DNA from: Candidatus Zhuqueibacterota bacterium | GTDB lineage: Bacteria; Zhuqueibacterota; Zhuqueibacteria; Residuimicrobiales; Oceaniaggregativiventaceae | Length of the DNA: 64,000 nucleotides | Assembly: GCA_014728115.1 (NCBI GenBank) | Contig: WJME01000232.1 | Coordinates: forward strand, 1-64,000 | Direction: 5' to 3' | In this document: positions 26,296-36,139 of the stretch, piece by piece | Numbering within the stretch: position 1 is the stretch's first letter | How the letters are laid out: every line of letters begins with the position of its first letter | The notes under the pieces: model-generated | The model's database searches: none | What the model was told of the DNA's origin: nothing | The model's input: the letters and a program-made list of their open reading frames with translations, nothing else | Translations under genes and position numbers: made by a program

Positions 26296-29145
26296 ATGAC
26301 TGAAAAAGAATCAATAATGATTACCGGTGCGCGCGAGCATAATTTAAAAAACATCAACCTCGAAATTCCCCGCAACCAACTTGTCGTGATCACCGGATTG
26401 TCCGGCTCGGGAAAATCCTCCCTGGCTTTTGATACCATCTATGCCGAGGGACAGCGCCGATATGTCGAATCCCTGTCTGCCTATGCCCGGCAATTTTTAG
26501 GACTGATGGAAAAACCGGATGTAGATTATATCGAAGGCTTGTCTCCTGCGATCTCGATCGAACAAAAATCTTCCAGCCGTAATCCCCGTTCAACCGTGGG
26601 AACCATCACCGAGATTTATGATTATCTGAGGTTGCTGTTTAGCCGTATCGGAATTCCCTACTGTTACAATTGTGGAAAAAAGGTGCAACGTCAAACCGTG
26701 CAGCAGATCGTCGACCATATCATGCACCTGCCAGAGAAAACCAGAATCCAGATCCTGGCCCCGATCGTGCGGGGCCGCAAAGGCGAATACAAGGATGTTT
26801 TCGAGGAAGCGAGACGGGACGGCTATGTGCGTGCCAGAATAGATGGCGAAACACTCGACCTGGATCAAGAGATTAAACTGGATAAAAACAAAAAACACAA
26901 TATCGAAATCGTGGTGGACAGGCTGGTCGTGCAGGAAAAAATCCTGTCCCGTCTCACCGATTCCATCGAAACCGCCTTAAAATTTGCATCAGGGATTGTG
27001 TTGATCGATGTCCTCGAGAGTGAAGAGCTGATGTTCAGCGAAAACTATGCCTGTATCGATTGCGGAATTTCCTATGAAGAACTCGAACCCCGCATGTTTT
27101 CGTTCAATTCACCCTATGGCGCTTGTCCGGCTTGCAACGGCTTGGGCACAAAAATGGAGGTCACACCGGAACTGGTGATTCCGGATCCGGATATCCCTCT
27201 GGATAAGGGAGCGATTCTGCCCTGGGGAGAATTAAAGGACGGCTGGTATATGGCCATCGTCAAAGGGGTACTGGATCATTATGGGCACTCGACCAAAGAA
27301 ACCTTTTCCGAGCTCAGCAAGGAATGCCAAAAGGCACTGTTACATGGCACTGATTTTGAGCTGTCGTTTAATTATAGCTCAAAAAGCGGCAGGCACGAAG
27401 GCGTGTTTCGCAAAAAATGGGAAGGTATTATCCACAATCTGGAACGACGCTATCATCAAACAGACTCGGCCAATATCCGGTCCTGGATCGAGGGATTCAT
27501 GAATCTGGTACCTTGCCACGATTGTGGGGGCAGCCGTCTCAAACCCGCTGCCAGGTCAGTCAAAATTCATGGACGCTCGATACACGATACTGTCACCCTC
27601 TCTATCAATAAAACACTGGACTGGTTTGCCAGCGTCAAGTTCAGCGAGAGAGAAAAGCAAATCGCCCACCAAATTCTCAAGGAAATCCGTGACCGGCTGG
27701 GATTTTTGGTCAATGTCGGACTCGATTATCTCACTCTGGACCGGACAGCACAGTCGCTCTCTGGCGGCGAATCTCAGCGCATCCGCCTGGCCACGCAGAT
27801 CGGCTCGCAACTTGTCGGGGTGCTCTATATTCTCGATGAACCCTCTATTGGCTTGCACCAACGGGACAATCAGCGTTTGATCAATACCCTGGTGCGGCTG
27901 CGGGATCTGGGCAATACCGTTATCGTGGTGGAGCATGACCGCGATACCATCGAGCAGGCCGATTATCTCGTGGATCTGGGGCCTGGAGCAGGTGAACACG
28001 GAGGATATGTGGTGGCCCAGGGCTTGCCCCGGGAGGTAGCTGAGGTCAAAGAGTCGATTACCGGCGCGTATTTATCAGGTCAGGCCTTTATCCCTTATCC
28101 TGAAAATCGCCGTCAAGGCAATGGCCACTCTATTTGCCTGTGTGGAGCACAGGGCAATAATCTCAAAGATATCGATGTCACCTTTCCGCTGGGGATGTTT
28201 ATCTGTATCACCGGGGTATCGGGAAGCGGTAAAAGCACGCTGATCAACGAAACACTGTATCCGATTCTTTCAAAACATTTTTACCGGAGCAAGGAGAATC
28301 CGTTGCTCTATCGAAAAATTGAGGGTCTGGAACACATTGACAAAGTCATCGATATCGACCAGTCGCCCATTGGCCGAACACCACGATCCAATCCGGCCAC
28401 ATACACCGGACTATTTACGCACATTCGCGATCTGTTTTCCCAGCTACCGGAAGCCAAGATCCGTGGCTATAAACCGGGACGCTTTAGTTTCAACGTCAAA
28501 GGCGGTCGATGTGAGGCCTGCCAGGGAGATGGTATTATCAAGATTGAGATGCACTTTCTGCCTGATGTCTATGTCACGTGCCAGGTCTGCAAAGGCAAAC
28601 GATATAACCGGGAAACCCTGGAAATCAAATACAAGGGCAAGTCCATTGCCGATATTCTCGGCATGACCGTGTCTCAGGCACTGCAGTTTTTCAGCTCTAT
28701 TCCACCCATTCAACGCAAGTTGCAGACCCTGGCCGACGTAGGACTCGGCTATATCCGCCTCGGACAGCAGGCCACCACTCTTTCCGGCGGCGAGGCCCAG
28801 CGGGTCAAGCTGGCTACGGAATTGTCCAAGACCTCGACAGGCCAGACGCTCTATATCCTGGACGAGCCGACCACCGGTTTGCATTTCAAGGACATTGAAA
28901 TGCTCCTTACGGTGCTCAACCGCCTGGTGGATCGCGGCAATACCGTGATCGTTATCGAGCACCACCTGGATGTGATAAAGACTGCAGATCATGTCATCGA
29001 CCTGGGGCCGGAAGGTGGCGACCGCGGGGGCGAGGTCATCGCCCAGGGATCCCCTGAAGCCATTGCTGAAGCAGAGCGATCCTATACCGGGCATTTTCTC
29101 AAGCAAGAGTTTTCCGGAACAGCTACATATGAAACGATGCCGTAG
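26296..29145 (+). CDS. uvrA: Excinuclease ABC subunit A
   Basis: 949 aa, full length. It has two ABC ATPase modules: Walker [11 protein letters not shown] and [10 protein letters not shown], signatures SLSGGESQR and TLSGGEAQR. Zinc-binding cysteine pairs occur in CYNCGKK, CIDCG...CPACNG and CEACQGDG...CQVCKGKRY. As UvrA2 it finds bulky DNA lesions and loads UvrB in nucleotide excision repair. ATG at 26296 has AGGA nine bases upstream. Its end overlaps the convergent gene by 23 bp. An imperfect promoter (TTGAAC at 26211, TATAAA at 26236) lies upstream; I see no clear SOS box. Confidence 0.97.
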   Translation: MTEKESIMITGAREHNLKNINLEIPRNQLVVITGLSGSGKSSLAFDTIYAEGQRRYVESLSAYARQFLGLMEKPDVDYIEGLSPAISIEQKSSSRNPRSTVGTITEIYDYLRLLFSRIGIPYCYNCGKKVQRQTVQQIVDHIMHLPEKTRIQILAPIVRGRKGEYKDVFEEARRDGYVRARIDGETLDLDQEIKLDKNKKHNIEIVVDRLVVQEKILSRLTDSIETALKFASGIVLIDVLESEELMFSENYACIDCGISYEELEPRMFSFNSPYGACPACNGLGTKMEVTPELVIPDPDIPLDKGAILPWGELKDGWYMAIVKGVLDHYGHSTKETFSELSKECQKALLHGTDFELSFNYSSKSGRHEGVFRKKWEGIIHNLERRYHQTDSANIRSWIEGFMNLVPCHDCGGSRLKPAARSVKIHGRSIHDTVTLSINKTLDWFASVKFSEREKQIAHQILKEIRDRLGFLVNVGLDYLTLDRTAQSLSGGESQRIRLATQIGSQLVGVLYILDEPSIGLHQRDNQRLINTLVRLRDLGNTVIVVEHDRDTIEQADYLVDLGPGAGEHGGYVVAQGLPREVAEVKESITGAYLSGQAFIPYPENRRQGNGHSICLCGAQGNNLKDIDVTFPLGMFICITGVSGSGKSTLINETLYPILSKHFYRSKENPLLYRKIEGLEHIDKVIDIDQSPIGRTPRSNPATYTGLFTHIRDLFSQLPEAKIRGYKPGRFSFNVKGGRCEACQGDGIIKIEMHFLPDVYVTCQVCKGKRYNRETLEIKYKGKSIADILGMTVSQALQFFSSIPPIQRKLQTLADVGLGYIRLGQQATTLSGGEAQRVKLATELSKTSTGQTLYILDEPTTGLHFKDIEMLLTVLNRLVDRGNTVIVIEHHLDVIKTADHVIDLGPEGGDRGGEVIAQGSPEAIAEAERSYTGHFLKQEFSGTATYETMP

Positions 29146-29635
29146 CGACAAGAGTTGGAAGAATAAAGACTGGCCAGCCCCGGTCGGTTTCAAGAGCGAT
29201 AAGATATGCCGATCCCGAGCCCACCAGGCTGCCCAACATGGTTAGGAAAAAAGATCCTTCATAACCATTGTGTTTGCCAATAAAATAAGGCCAAAGACCC
29301 GCTCCCACGATATAGCCGGTGAGAGCTCCGTATGCAGCACTGGCTGGAAAGGGACCTTCTCCCTCTTTGTTGGCCAAAGCACCACCGAGGAATAAACCTC
29401 CCAGAGCAGTAACTAGCGCAATGCCTTCCCCCGCCACGACCTGGACAAAAATGGTCTGTGCTTTTCCGGCTCGATCAGGATTCGCCACTTCCGGATGAAG
29501 GGTAAATTCTGATGCAGAAACAGGCATACGAATCGTCAGACTTTTTGAATCCAGAAAAAGAAAATGCTGCAGAGAATCCTGTGCCCAAAGACTTGGACAG
29601 ATGGCAATAATGACAAAGAAACGACGCATTAACAT
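29123..29635 (-). CDS. Exported, Gly/Ala-rich hydrophobic protein of unknown function
   Basis: 170 aa from the ATG at 29635, preceded by AAGAGA with seven bases spacing; an earlier in-frame start at 29695 would put a charged extension before the signal peptide. [19 protein letters not shown] is a signal peptide. The mature part has Gly- and Ala-rich hydrophobic stretches ([48 protein letters not shown]) that could be membrane-associated or outer-membrane linked. Similar small exported proteins are seen in FCB genomes, but I know no function. It ends inside the 3' end of uvrA on the opposite strand. Confidence 0.6.
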   Translation of the reverse strand: MLMRRFFVIIAICPSLWAQDSLQHFLFLDSKSLTIRMPVSASEFTLHPEVANPDRAGKAQTIFVQVVAGEGIALVTALGGLFLGGALANKEGEGPFPASAAYGALTGYIVGAGLWPYFIGKHNGYEGSFFLTMLGSLVGSGSAYLIALETDRGWPVFILPTLVATASFHM

Positions 29636-29779
29636 TTTTTGTTCTCTTGTTCTCGTTGATACTACCATTCTCAAAGACAATGTTGCGGATGGCATCAGAG
29701 TATCATACGGAAAAAAAAGGAAACAGGCAATGATTAACTATTCAAAAAATTTTTGGATTCACCTAAATACTTAAGGCAC

Positions 29780-29804
29780 AACCCTGGGGTCGGACCCCAG
29801 GGTT
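29780..29804. repeat. REP-like palindrome with GTCGGACC core
   Basis: AACCCTGGGG (29780-29789) and CCCCAGGGTT (29795-29804) around a TCGGA centre; the central TC/GA can also pair. It stands alone in a 336-bp gene-free stretch (29636-29971). A related, less perfect palindrome is at 36103-36119, on the other side of the secreted-protein operon. The rest of this gap holds only the terminator described next. Confidence 0.55.
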
Positions 29805-29876
29805 CTGTTGTTTATTTTAGAGTTATGAGAAAACCGGCAATCTATAGGGAATATAAGTTCCTGATATTATGATCCT

Positions 29877-29919
29877 AAAAAAATAAACATGCCCGTTTTT
29901 AGGAGAAAAAACAGGCATG
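29877..29919 (-). terminator. Intrinsic terminator of the DUF1593-pectate lyase operon
   Basis: Read on the minus strand: CATGCCTGTTTTT, a six-base loop and AAAAACGGGCATG (13 pairs with one G-T), then TTTATTTTTTT. It is about 50 bp past the stop of the last gene of the operon. Confidence 0.8.
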
Positions 29920-29971
29920 CTTTTAAGCAAAAAAGATCGAACAAGAGCATAATAATTATTTTTCCAGAGTG

Positions 29972-31414
29972 CTATTCTACCGTCACGACCACACGTTGAT
30001 ATCGCGTCAATGGTGGAGTTCCGTTATCGGTCACCTCGCAGATGATATGAATGGTTTCCCCTTTGCCCGCATCATCAGGCACGGTGAACCCGGCTTTTTG
30101 ATTTTCGGCATTCCGGATTTCAATCGTGCCGTTAAAGCTATCCGCTTCTTTATACTGCCACCATTGATAGGAAAGCGGGTCTCCATCCGGATCGCTCGTC
30201 CCATGTGCGTTCAATTGTACGGACGCACCGGGCTTGGCCTTGAGGTCTGCGGCATGTCCCAGCACAACCACCGGCGGATGATTGGCTTCCTCGACCGATT
30301 TTACACACCAGTCAGCCCGGGCAGCCCAGTCATTTTGCAAGGCATCCGACCAACGCCACATGGGTTTAAAATATTCTCTGAATGCCTGGTCTGTCGATGA
30401 TGTCGCTCCTTCTCTCGACCGGCTACGACCCCAGGCTGTACTTGAATACCAGCGCCCATCCGGATATTCGTAACAGTCGACCGGCACAGGATCGAGCCAG
30501 GTGTTTTCACGCACGTGGACATAGCGGCCGCCCCAGCCTCCCCAATCCGGGGATTCCATATTGCGCAGGCCGGTCACGATGGTATGTAAAAACGCCGGCG
30601 AATCTCCTTCGGAACGAAAATCTCCGTCATCAAAATCCTCCCTATCTCCTGTATGGGCTTTGTAAAGGGAACATAACGGTCCATGGTTTTGCAGGATATG
30701 CTCCTTCATCCATGGGCCGGTGAAATAGGGTTTCATTTCATCAGGCTGAATGGTTTTCCAGCGATAGGCAATGGCTTCAAACTGATCCGAAATAATCGTG
30801 AGGATATCATATTTCCCCCAGTGTGGCCGGATATAAGCCTGATAGGTGGAATCCTGTTCCCAGATCAGGAACAACCGGATCTTTTTTGCCACCTCGGCCA
30901 TCTTTTCAGGATGCTCTTCCTCGATCGTCTTTAACGCGCGGGCAATGGTATTCGGACCGCCCCAGGCCTGCAGCCAAACCGGCCGGTCATCGGTTTCATC
31001 CAGGAGTACGTTGACGATCAGTTGAGACCCTTCAGTAATCTCGTCCATCTCTCCTTCAGACTTTACATTGCCCAATTTCGTCCGCTCCTGCAGGGTTTCG
31101 GGTGTGGGATAAGCCGGATCATGTTTCACCAGGTTTGGGTAAACCTGAGCATAGGCATCGAGATACGGCTCGATCCAGTCATCCCCGGCCCATCGATGTC
31201 CCTGCCAGTGATATTGTGAACTCGACGTGACGATCCCCTCGATATCCCATTCATTGGCATAGAGCAGAAACCGCACCATGGAACACTCGTCATCGATTTC
31301 ACCGTCACTGGTCACGATGACTCGGGGTTTTTCAGACGCACTCTGGGTTTTATCGGTACAAAAGATTACGGTACAAGTCAAGGCCACGGCGAACAACACC
31401 CTAAACATTTTCAT
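29972..31414 (-). CDS. Exported DUF1593 (Sde182-type, nucleoside-hydrolase-like) protein, copy A
   Basis: 480 aa with an N-terminal signal peptide (about residues 1-20). The N-terminal domain carries the Asp cluster of nucleoside hydrolases in VIVTSDGEIDDECS (D37, D41, D42). A C-terminal Ig/PKD-like domain begins near residue 390 (SDPDGDPLSYQWWQY). This architecture matches the cellulose-binding Sde182 family, whose substrate is not established. It is the last gene of a four-gene secreted operon and is paralogous to the first gene (34438-35886), with one nearly identical 160-bp tract. GGAG lies nine bases before the ATG. Confidence 0.85.
   Translation of the reverse strand: MKMFRVLFAVALTCTVIFCTDKTQSASEKPRVIVTSDGEIDDECSMVRFLLYANEWDIEGIVTSSSQYHWQGHRWAGDDWIEPYLDAYAQVYPNLVKHDPAYPTPETLQERTKLGNVKSEGEMDEITEGSQLIVNVLLDETDDRPVWLQAWGGPNTIARALKTIEEEHPEKMAEVAKKIRLFLIWEQDSTYQAYIRPHWGKYDILTIISDQFEAIAYRWKTIQPDEMKPYFTGPWMKEHILQNHGPLCSLYKAHTGDREDFDDGDFRSEGDSPAFLHTIVTGLRNMESPDWGGWGGRYVHVRENTWLDPVPVDCYEYPDGRWYSSTAWGRSRSREGATSSTDQAFREYFKPMWRWSDALQNDWAARADWCVKSVEEANHPPVVVLGHAADLKAKPGASVQLNAHGTSDPDGDPLSYQWWQYKEADSFNGTIEIRNAENQKAGFTVPDDAGKGETIHIICEVTDNGTPPLTRYQRVVVTVE
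30841..31000. repeat. Nearly identical tract shared by the two DUF1593 genes (copy A)
   Basis: This 160-bp segment matches 35322-35481 without gaps at 154 of 160 positions, whereas the proteins differ considerably elsewhere. It covers the IRLFLIWEQDSTYQ and AWGGPNTIARALKTIEEEHP region. Consistent with gene conversion or strong local constraint. Confidence 0.8.
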
Positions 31415-31432
31415 GGTTATCGACTCCTTTTT

Positions 31433-32878
31433 TTATTCAATGATTTCCAACAGGGCTAAACATTGTCTGTTCGATGGCGTTTCGAGTGTTATTAATCCAC
31501 GAAATCCCCAATCATGTTTGCTCCCGTCCCATTGAACCTCAACGATTTCAGGCTCGGACCACTGCAGATCATTGATATCAAGCCATTGCAGTTTCAACTT
31601 TTCAGCGAATACCCAAGGATCCAGATCAATTTTATAACGCCCCTGCGGGAAATAGATCGCATACTGGTGTCCGATATTTGCAATAGTATAGGCTTCCATC
31701 ATCAAAGGCACAGAAACGCGTGGTGATAAAAGATCGTTATGAGGAGTTGCCGCAAAAATGTCAAATTTTTTCAGAAACATGCCCAATGCCTTGAGATTGG
31801 TTTGTACACGCTCGTTCAGACCCGATCCCCAGGGTCTATCAGGCGAGGAGGGGCGGTGGAAACGGGCAGATGCGCACCCGGCAAAAATATCACGCCAAAA
31901 CCGGTCAATCGCTTCTGTTTCTGATCCTGCAGAATAGTTCTTGTTTCCGTCTGTTGCGCCATAAATTTTTACATTGTTCATCGGAATGGGTCCAAATGAT
32001 GCAATTTTTTGTCGCAAGAACATCAAATAGTCCCAGTGCGCCGGACCTCTTGCTCCTTTGGAATCCTGGTTAATTTGAGAGATATCCACATAATCATAAA
32101 GATCACCATGCGACATGACAATGCGTACTGCATTTGTGGCTGAGAGCTGCATGTTGGTTACACAAACTTTATTCCCTGCTTTATGAGCACTATTTTTTAC
32201 ATAATTTGCCCAAAAATTTTCCCAAGCTATGCTTTCACTGCTCTCGTTATTGATGTTGTAAAGTACATTGTCGTATTCCAAACTGATTGAAAGCAATTGA
32301 TCGATATATTTTTTCTGAAAAGCCAATTCATCCTGAGCATTTCTGTCCACCGTTGAATAAAAATCCTCTCTGTCTCTCCAGATACCGGTTTCCATATTTA
32401 CGTTGCGTTCCGGATTCCAGGGATGATGATCCCAGCGACTGCCACCCAGATCAAATTGATCCCACAGGGTTAACTGGACAATAATATCCCGTTTACTCGT
32501 TTCCTCCAGAAAAACCGTCAATCTGTTCCAATATTCCTCATTCCATTCGTACAAGTCGTATGTCCGTTCACCAACTTTTTTAAATGCATAAATATTGCCT
32601 TCATCCCGATCAGACATGGTGTTTCTGATGTAATTTCCACCAACCGAGGCAAGCAAGTCGAGTTCTTTTATCAAATCCTCTTTTTCCCATTGGTATGGGT
32701 TATCATCATTGCTTCCGCCCCTGAGAATGACCGGCTTTTCATGATACTGCCAATACCAGGGATTCTTGTCGTACGGCTTGATCGATGTACTGTTATTGTC
32801 GAGGGCATAAGAGTTTTCACTAGGCCGGATAAACATCGTTGCCGCACATAATAATGCTAATTTGAGGCTTATTTTCAT
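31433..32878 (-). CDS. Secreted TIM-barrel glycoside hydrolase-like protein
   Basis: 481 aa from the ATG at 32878, which has GGAG nine bases upstream (the site lies inside the longer reading from 32893). A signal peptide is followed by KPVILRGGSNDDNP and SVGGNYIRNTMSDRDEGN, then IVQLTLWDQFDLGG and YNINNESSES, in which the Glu after INN could be the acid/base. The layout resembles apiosidase-like and collagenase-associated DUF4038-type barrels. A polysaccharide substrate, perhaps pectic given the pectate lyase next door, is inferred. The exact glycosidase family is not certain. Confidence 0.65.
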   Translation of the reverse strand: MKISLKLALLCAATMFIRPSENSYALDNNSTSIKPYDKNPWYWQYHEKPVILRGGSNDDNPYQWEKEDLIKELDLLASVGGNYIRNTMSDRDEGNIYAFKKVGERTYDLYEWNEEYWNRLTVFLEETSKRDIIVQLTLWDQFDLGGSRWDHHPWNPERNVNMETGIWRDREDFYSTVDRNAQDELAFQKKYIDQLLSISLEYDNVLYNINNESSESIAWENFWANYVKNSAHKAGNKVCVTNMQLSATNAVRIVMSHGDLYDYVDISQINQDSKGARGPAHWDYLMFLRQKIASFGPIPMNNVKIYGATDGNKNYSAGSETEAIDRFWRDIFAGCASARFHRPSSPDRPWGSGLNERVQTNLKALGMFLKKFDIFAATPHNDLLSPRVSVPLMMEAYTIANIGHQYAIYFPQGRYKIDLDPWVFAEKLKLQWLDINDLQWSEPEIVEVQWDGSKHDWGFRGLITLETPSNRQCLALLEIIE

Positions 32879-32995
32879 TCGGTAATTCTCCATAAATGGT
32901 TATGCCTAAAAACAAACTGCCACTTGGTGGAAATATAGAAGAGTAATGCATTTGCTTTCAGCGGGCAGCCTGAACAAGGATCCTGATGTTTACTA

Positions 32996-34393
32996 TTATT
33001 TTATGCTGTTCAAGTATTTCTCCAGCATGGTATACCCATCCGCAGCGATTGTATTTCTGTCTTGTGGATCCGATTTATCCAGATTGTTTGCATCCTCCCA
33101 GGCATCGGGCATACCATCATTGTCGCTGTCCTTTGGAGCAGGTGTACTATTCAGGACAGGCCACCCTCCGACATCGTCTTGTGTGTCGATAATACCACTC
33201 TTTTGCGACGGGTCAGTGACCTCATGTCCCTTTTTGTAGCTGCCTCCTTCAAAAGTTGCAAACCCTGCACGGGCTTCTTTGATAATTCTCGAATCGATTA
33301 CATCCCGTTTTGGCAGGATTGCGCCGGCATGGTCGAGGACAGAGTGAAACGCCTCGAGCGCGGTTTGCTGATTGATCGGCATGGCCGGCCAGGGAGCATC
33401 CAGCTTTATTTTATCAAAAGAGATGTCTGTCTGTACACCGCCATTCCAATTGTCTGCCGATACATCCGCATACCCCTCGACCACATTTTCTGCGATATAC
33501 CATTTTCCGTAATCCGTTTGATCTCTAAAGGATGGATTGGCAATACGGTACGATACCTCACCCGGCCTGGTTGCCGGTCCGGGTTTGTAATAGTTTGCCA
33601 CAATATTAAAGGTTGAAAAATTGAATTCAGGACTTCCCTGTTGATATTTTTCACCCCCATACAAGCTCTGGTACCCCCAGTTATAAATGACATTGTTTCT
33701 GTAATCGGTATAGCCGGAACCGGATGCCATTCGCGGATTGCGGCTGGTATGATGTGCCAGCAAGTTATGGTGATAGGTTCCGTGATTGCTTCCCCAGATA
33801 CCGCCGAATCCATGCGACCCTTTTATATGGTTGGATTTGCTCATGCTTTCCGAGATGATACACCACTGAACCGTAACGCTATCACAATGATAAATCGACA
33901 CACACTCATCGACACTCCAGCTCGCCGAAAGATGGTCGAGAATAATATGTTTGGTAAATCTACTGGACACGGTATCGTAATCCTCACCCGATTCATCGCC
34001 CAATCTCACGCGAAGATATCTGACAATGACGTGGTCAGCATCGATATTCAGAGGATGAGCGCGCAGGCAAATCCCATCACCAGGTGCGGTCTGACCGGCA
34101 ACGGTGATATAAGGATTTTTAATCGTTATGGGACTTTTGAGTTCTATGGTTCCAGAGACCTCGAAAACGACAGTCCGGGGTCCGGATGCTTCGACAGCCG
34201 CACGCAAGCTCCCCTCTCCGCTATCATTGAGGTTGGTCACTTTATAAACTGCGCCGCCGCGGCCGCCTTGAGCAAACTTGCCATACCCCTCGGCGCCGGG
34301 AAACGCGAGCTGCTGGGAATAGAGAGCACCAGAGCAAAAAAGAATTAAGATGAAGAATAGGTTCGATTTTTTTGTAACCTTTGCATCTTTCAT
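32996..34393 (-). CDS. Secreted pectate lyase-like (PL1) beta-helix protein
   Basis: 465 aa from the ATG at 34393 (AAGGAG six bases upstream; the ATG at 34399 is too close). After a signal peptide the protein has the PL1 opening FPGAEGYGKFAQGGRGG and VYKVTNLNDSGEGSLR, then HIILDHLSASWSVDE and HHTSRNPRMASG, the latter with the Arg expected near the active site. Near the C-terminus DSDNDGMPDAWE is a calcium-binding thrombospondin type 3-like repeat. It would cleave polygalacturonate by beta-elimination outside the cytoplasm. It is in the middle of a four-gene secreted operon. Confidence 0.85.
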   Translation of the reverse strand: MKDAKVTKKSNLFFILILFCSGALYSQQLAFPGAEGYGKFAQGGRGGAVYKVTNLNDSGEGSLRAAVEASGPRTVVFEVSGTIELKSPITIKNPYITVAGQTAPGDGICLRAHPLNIDADHVIVRYLRVRLGDESGEDYDTVSSRFTKHIILDHLSASWSVDECVSIYHCDSVTVQWCIISESMSKSNHIKGSHGFGGIWGSNHGTYHHNLLAHHTSRNPRMASGSGYTDYRNNVIYNWGYQSLYGGEKYQQGSPEFNFSTFNIVANYYKPGPATRPGEVSYRIANPSFRDQTDYGKWYIAENVVEGYADVSADNWNGGVQTDISFDKIKLDAPWPAMPINQQTALEAFHSVLDHAGAILPKRDVIDSRIIKEARAGFATFEGGSYKKGHEVTDPSQKSGIIDTQDDVGGWPVLNSTPAPKDSDNDGMPDAWEDANNLDKSDPQDRNTIAADGYTMLEKYLNSIK

Positions 34394-34437
34394 TGCCATC
34401 TCCTTATAACTCGTATATTTTGGGTTAGGTGACTCTG

Positions 34438-35886
34438 CTATTCGACCCTAACAACAACCCGCTGATATCTTGTCAAAGGCGGAGTGCCATCATCTGTCAC
34501 CTCGCAGATGATGTGGATGGACTTGCCACTTTTGGCCTCGGCAGGGACGGTCAATGAGGCATTCTGCTGGCCGGCCTGTTCGATCTGGACAGTTCCGGGA
34601 TAGGTGTCTGCATTCTGATATTGCCACCAGCGATAGGTCAAGTCGTCGCCATCCGGATCCGTTGTTCCTTCTGCGCTCAGGGAAATGCTTTCGCCGGACC
34701 GGCCTTTGAGATCCAGGTCATGGGCCAGCCTAACTGACGGCGGGTGGTTGACCTGATCATAAGGATTGACACACCAGTCGGCTCTTGCAGCAAAATCGTT
34801 TTGAATCGCATCGGTCCAGCGTGCCAGGGGTTTAAAATATTCTTGCATTTTCTCCTGATGTTCAGGATAGACCTCCCGCATGTATGTTCTTCCCCAGGCA
34901 GACCGGGTGTACCACCGTCCTTCAGGATAGTGATAGCCCTCAAAGGGTACGGGATCAAGCCAGGTATTTTCCCGGACAAGAACATACCGGCCACCCCAGC
35001 CGCCAAAATCCGGGGATTCCATATTTCTCAGTCCTGTGGGAATGGTATGCAAAAAGGCAGGCGAATCTCCTTCAGACCTGAAATCGCCGGCATTAAAATC
35101 CGTATCCCCAGAGAGACCATGGCTGCCGGGCACATGCGCCTTGTAAAGGGAGCAGAGCGCTCCATGATCCTGCAGGATATTGGATTTCATCCAGTCGGCC
35201 TGAAAATAGGCTTGTTTGTCCTGAGGCAGGATTTTATTCCACTGGTAGGCGATGGCCCAGAATTGGTCGCTGATGATGGTCTGGATATCATATTTACCCC
35301 AGTTTGGACGGATATAGGCCTGATAGGTTGAATCCTGTTCCCAGATCAGGAACAACCGGATCTTTTTCGCCACCTCGGGCATCTTTTCAGGATGCTCTTC
35401 CTCGATCGTCTTTAAAGCACGGGCAATGGTATTCGGACCGCCCCAGGCCTGCAGCCAAACCGGCCGGTCATCGGTTTCGTCCAGGAGCACATTTACGATG
35501 AGCTGAGATCCGGGGGTAATCTCATCCATCTCTCCTTCAAACTTTATATTACCCAGCACCGTCCGTTCTCGCAGGGTTTCGGGAGTTGGATATGCGGGGT
35601 CATGTTCGATCAGGTTTGGGTAGACCTGTGCGTAGGCGTTGAGATAGGGCTCTGTCCAGTCATCCCCGGCCCATCGGTGTCCCTGCCAGTGATATTGCGA
35701 ACTCGAGGACACGATACCCTCGACATCCCATTCATTGGCATAGAGCAGAAAACGAACCAGAGAACACTCGTCATCGATCTCGCCGTCACTGGTGACAATA
35801 ACCCGGGATTTTTCAGATGTGGCTCTTGTTTGATTAACACAAGACAAAGTCAGCGCAAGACAAAACACAATACCATATGCTTTCAT
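34438..35886 (-). CDS. Exported DUF1593 (Sde182-type, nucleoside-hydrolase-like) protein, copy B
   Basis: 482 aa from the ATG at 35886, with GGGAG nine bases upstream; a longer reading from 35940 lacks such a site. The signal peptide MKAYGIVFCLALTLSC may be a lipoprotein signal. The Asp cluster is D34, D38 and D39 in VTSDGEIDDECS, and a C-terminal Ig/PKD-like domain follows. It is the first gene of the operon and is paralogous to copy A, with an insertion around VPGSHGLSGDTDFNAG. Enzymatic activity on nucleosides is unlikely to be its real role; polysaccharide or glycoside processing is more plausible, but unproven. Confidence 0.85.
   Translation of the reverse strand: MKAYGIVFCLALTLSCVNQTRATSEKSRVIVTSDGEIDDECSLVRFLLYANEWDVEGIVSSSSQYHWQGHRWAGDDWTEPYLNAYAQVYPNLIEHDPAYPTPETLRERTVLGNIKFEGEMDEITPGSQLIVNVLLDETDDRPVWLQAWGGPNTIARALKTIEEEHPEKMPEVAKKIRLFLIWEQDSTYQAYIRPNWGKYDIQTIISDQFWAIAYQWNKILPQDKQAYFQADWMKSNILQDHGALCSLYKAHVPGSHGLSGDTDFNAGDFRSEGDSPAFLHTIPTGLRNMESPDFGGWGGRYVLVRENTWLDPVPFEGYHYPEGRWYTRSAWGRTYMREVYPEHQEKMQEYFKPLARWTDAIQNDFAARADWCVNPYDQVNHPPSVRLAHDLDLKGRSGESISLSAEGTTDPDGDDLTYRWWQYQNADTYPGTVQIEQAGQQNASLTVPAEAKSGKSIHIICEVTDDGTPPLTRYQRVVVRVE
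35322..35481. repeat. Nearly identical tract shared by the two DUF1593 genes (copy B)
   Basis: Partner of 30841-31000: 154 of 160 bases identical, no gaps. Confidence 0.8.
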
Positions 35887-35969
35887 GGCGGGCGACTCCC
35901 ACTGCTTTGGGGTGAATAGAAAGGAACGCCAAATCTCCACACAAACTTTCGTTTACTTTCACAATAAAA

Positions 35970-35997
35970 AATATACGAAAAAAATCGAAAGAGTCAA
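35970..35997 (-). promoter_or_regulatory. Promoter of the secreted DUF1593-pectate lyase operon
   Basis: Minus strand: TTGACT (35997-35992), 16-bp spacer, TATATT (35975-35970), about 80 bp before the first gene. With the terminator at 29919-29877 it defines a four-gene transcript of about 6 kb. Confidence 0.6.
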
Positions 35998-36102
35998 CAA
36001 GAATCTATACCCTGAATAATAAAAGATTGAAACGTAGAAAAGACCAATAGAAGGAATGCTTAAGTTCCTGGCCTTTTTAAATAGGTGAGACAAGAGATTG
36101 GA

Positions 36103-36119
36103 GTCGGACCGAGTCCGGC
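36103..36119. repeat. Palindrome related to the GTCGGACC repeat
   Basis: GTCGGAC-cga-GTCCGGC, seven pairs with one T-G, 20 bp past the stop of the propeller protein. It shares GTCGGACC with the palindrome at 29780-29804. It could also act as a 3'-end hairpin for the minus-strand gene, though no T-run follows. Confidence 0.45.
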
Positions 36120-36139
36120 CCCCGAATTGCGGCCAATAC

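Noticed and set aside
33641-34348. 235-codon ORF antisense to the pectate lyase gene
   Set aside because: Fully within a well-supported gene on the other strand.
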